From an uncultured Oscillochloris sp. (GTDB lineage Bacteria > Chloroflexota > Chloroflexia > Chloroflexales > Chloroflexaceae): 12,486 nt of DNA. The notes under the pieces were generated by a model. It did not search any database. It had not been told where the DNA came from and saw only the letters and a list, made by a program, of their open reading frames with translations. Every line of letters begins with the position of its first letter. Position 1 is the stretch's first letter. Location of the stretch: NCBI GenBank assembly GCA_903877945.1, contig CAIRFY010000058.1, positions 1-12,486 on the forward strand, in the 5' to 3' direction. Below, piece after piece: positions 12,479-12,486 of this stretch. The position numbers were made by a program, and so were the translations under genes.

Positions 12479-12486
12479 TATCCTCG

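Overview
The window is GC-rich bacterial chromosome. The gene order infC-rpmI-rplT, then a SpoU-type rRNA methyltransferase, then pheS is a widespread housekeeping arrangement. Three things together point, by inference only, to a Chloroflexota (Chloroflexus/Roseiflexus/Oscillochloris-like) genome: Thr/Pro-rich lipoprotein linkers, a GT-C glycosyltransferase with a C-terminal beta-rich domain, and many GC-rich palindromic intergenic repeats. I see no rRNA, tRNA, CRISPR array, phage gene, transposase or recognisable defence system.

Layout. 1-91 is the tail of a C/G-rich double-hairpin repeat. A near-consensus sigma70-type promoter (137-165) drives infC (331-1104, apparently with an AUU start), rpmI (1123-1323) and, after a 190-nt structured leader, rplT (1516-1869). 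A strong intrinsic terminator (1881-1923) sits 17 nt before a 23S-type rRNA 2'-O-methyltransferase (1941-2726). An AT-rich perfect hairpin follows, then pheS (2794-3840). pheT is not next to pheS; a polytopic GT-C glycosyltransferase-like gene (about 3812-5689) overlaps its 3' end instead. That gene carries an in-frame 69-nt palindromic repeat insertion. A small unknown gene (5760-6245) has its own extended -10 promoter and converges, 6 nt away, on an S41-family lipoprotein protease (6252-7685, minus strand).

A PLP aminotransferase (7896-9050) is divergent from the protease, with a MITE-like palindrome (7757-7860) between its likely promoter and its start. The intergenic region 9051-9307 holds a nested repeat that reaches the stop codon of purF (9308-10756, minus). 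Upstream of purF lie a Uma2/DUF820 nuclease-fold gene (10876-11493, minus) and, divergently, the 5-oxoprolinase subunit gene pxpA (11633-12403, plus).

How the genes relate. The first half is translation machinery: IF3, L35, L20, an rRNA methylase and the PheRS alpha subunit. The second half is a set of unlinked metabolic or envelope genes, each with its own promoter. A recurring -10 element, (T/C)GCTATA(A/C)T, lies upstream of at least five genes. The most interesting signals are not a new multi-gene system. They are non-coding: the AUU-start infC, a possible L20 pseudoknot operator, and several families of palindromic elements, one of which has become protein-coding sequence.
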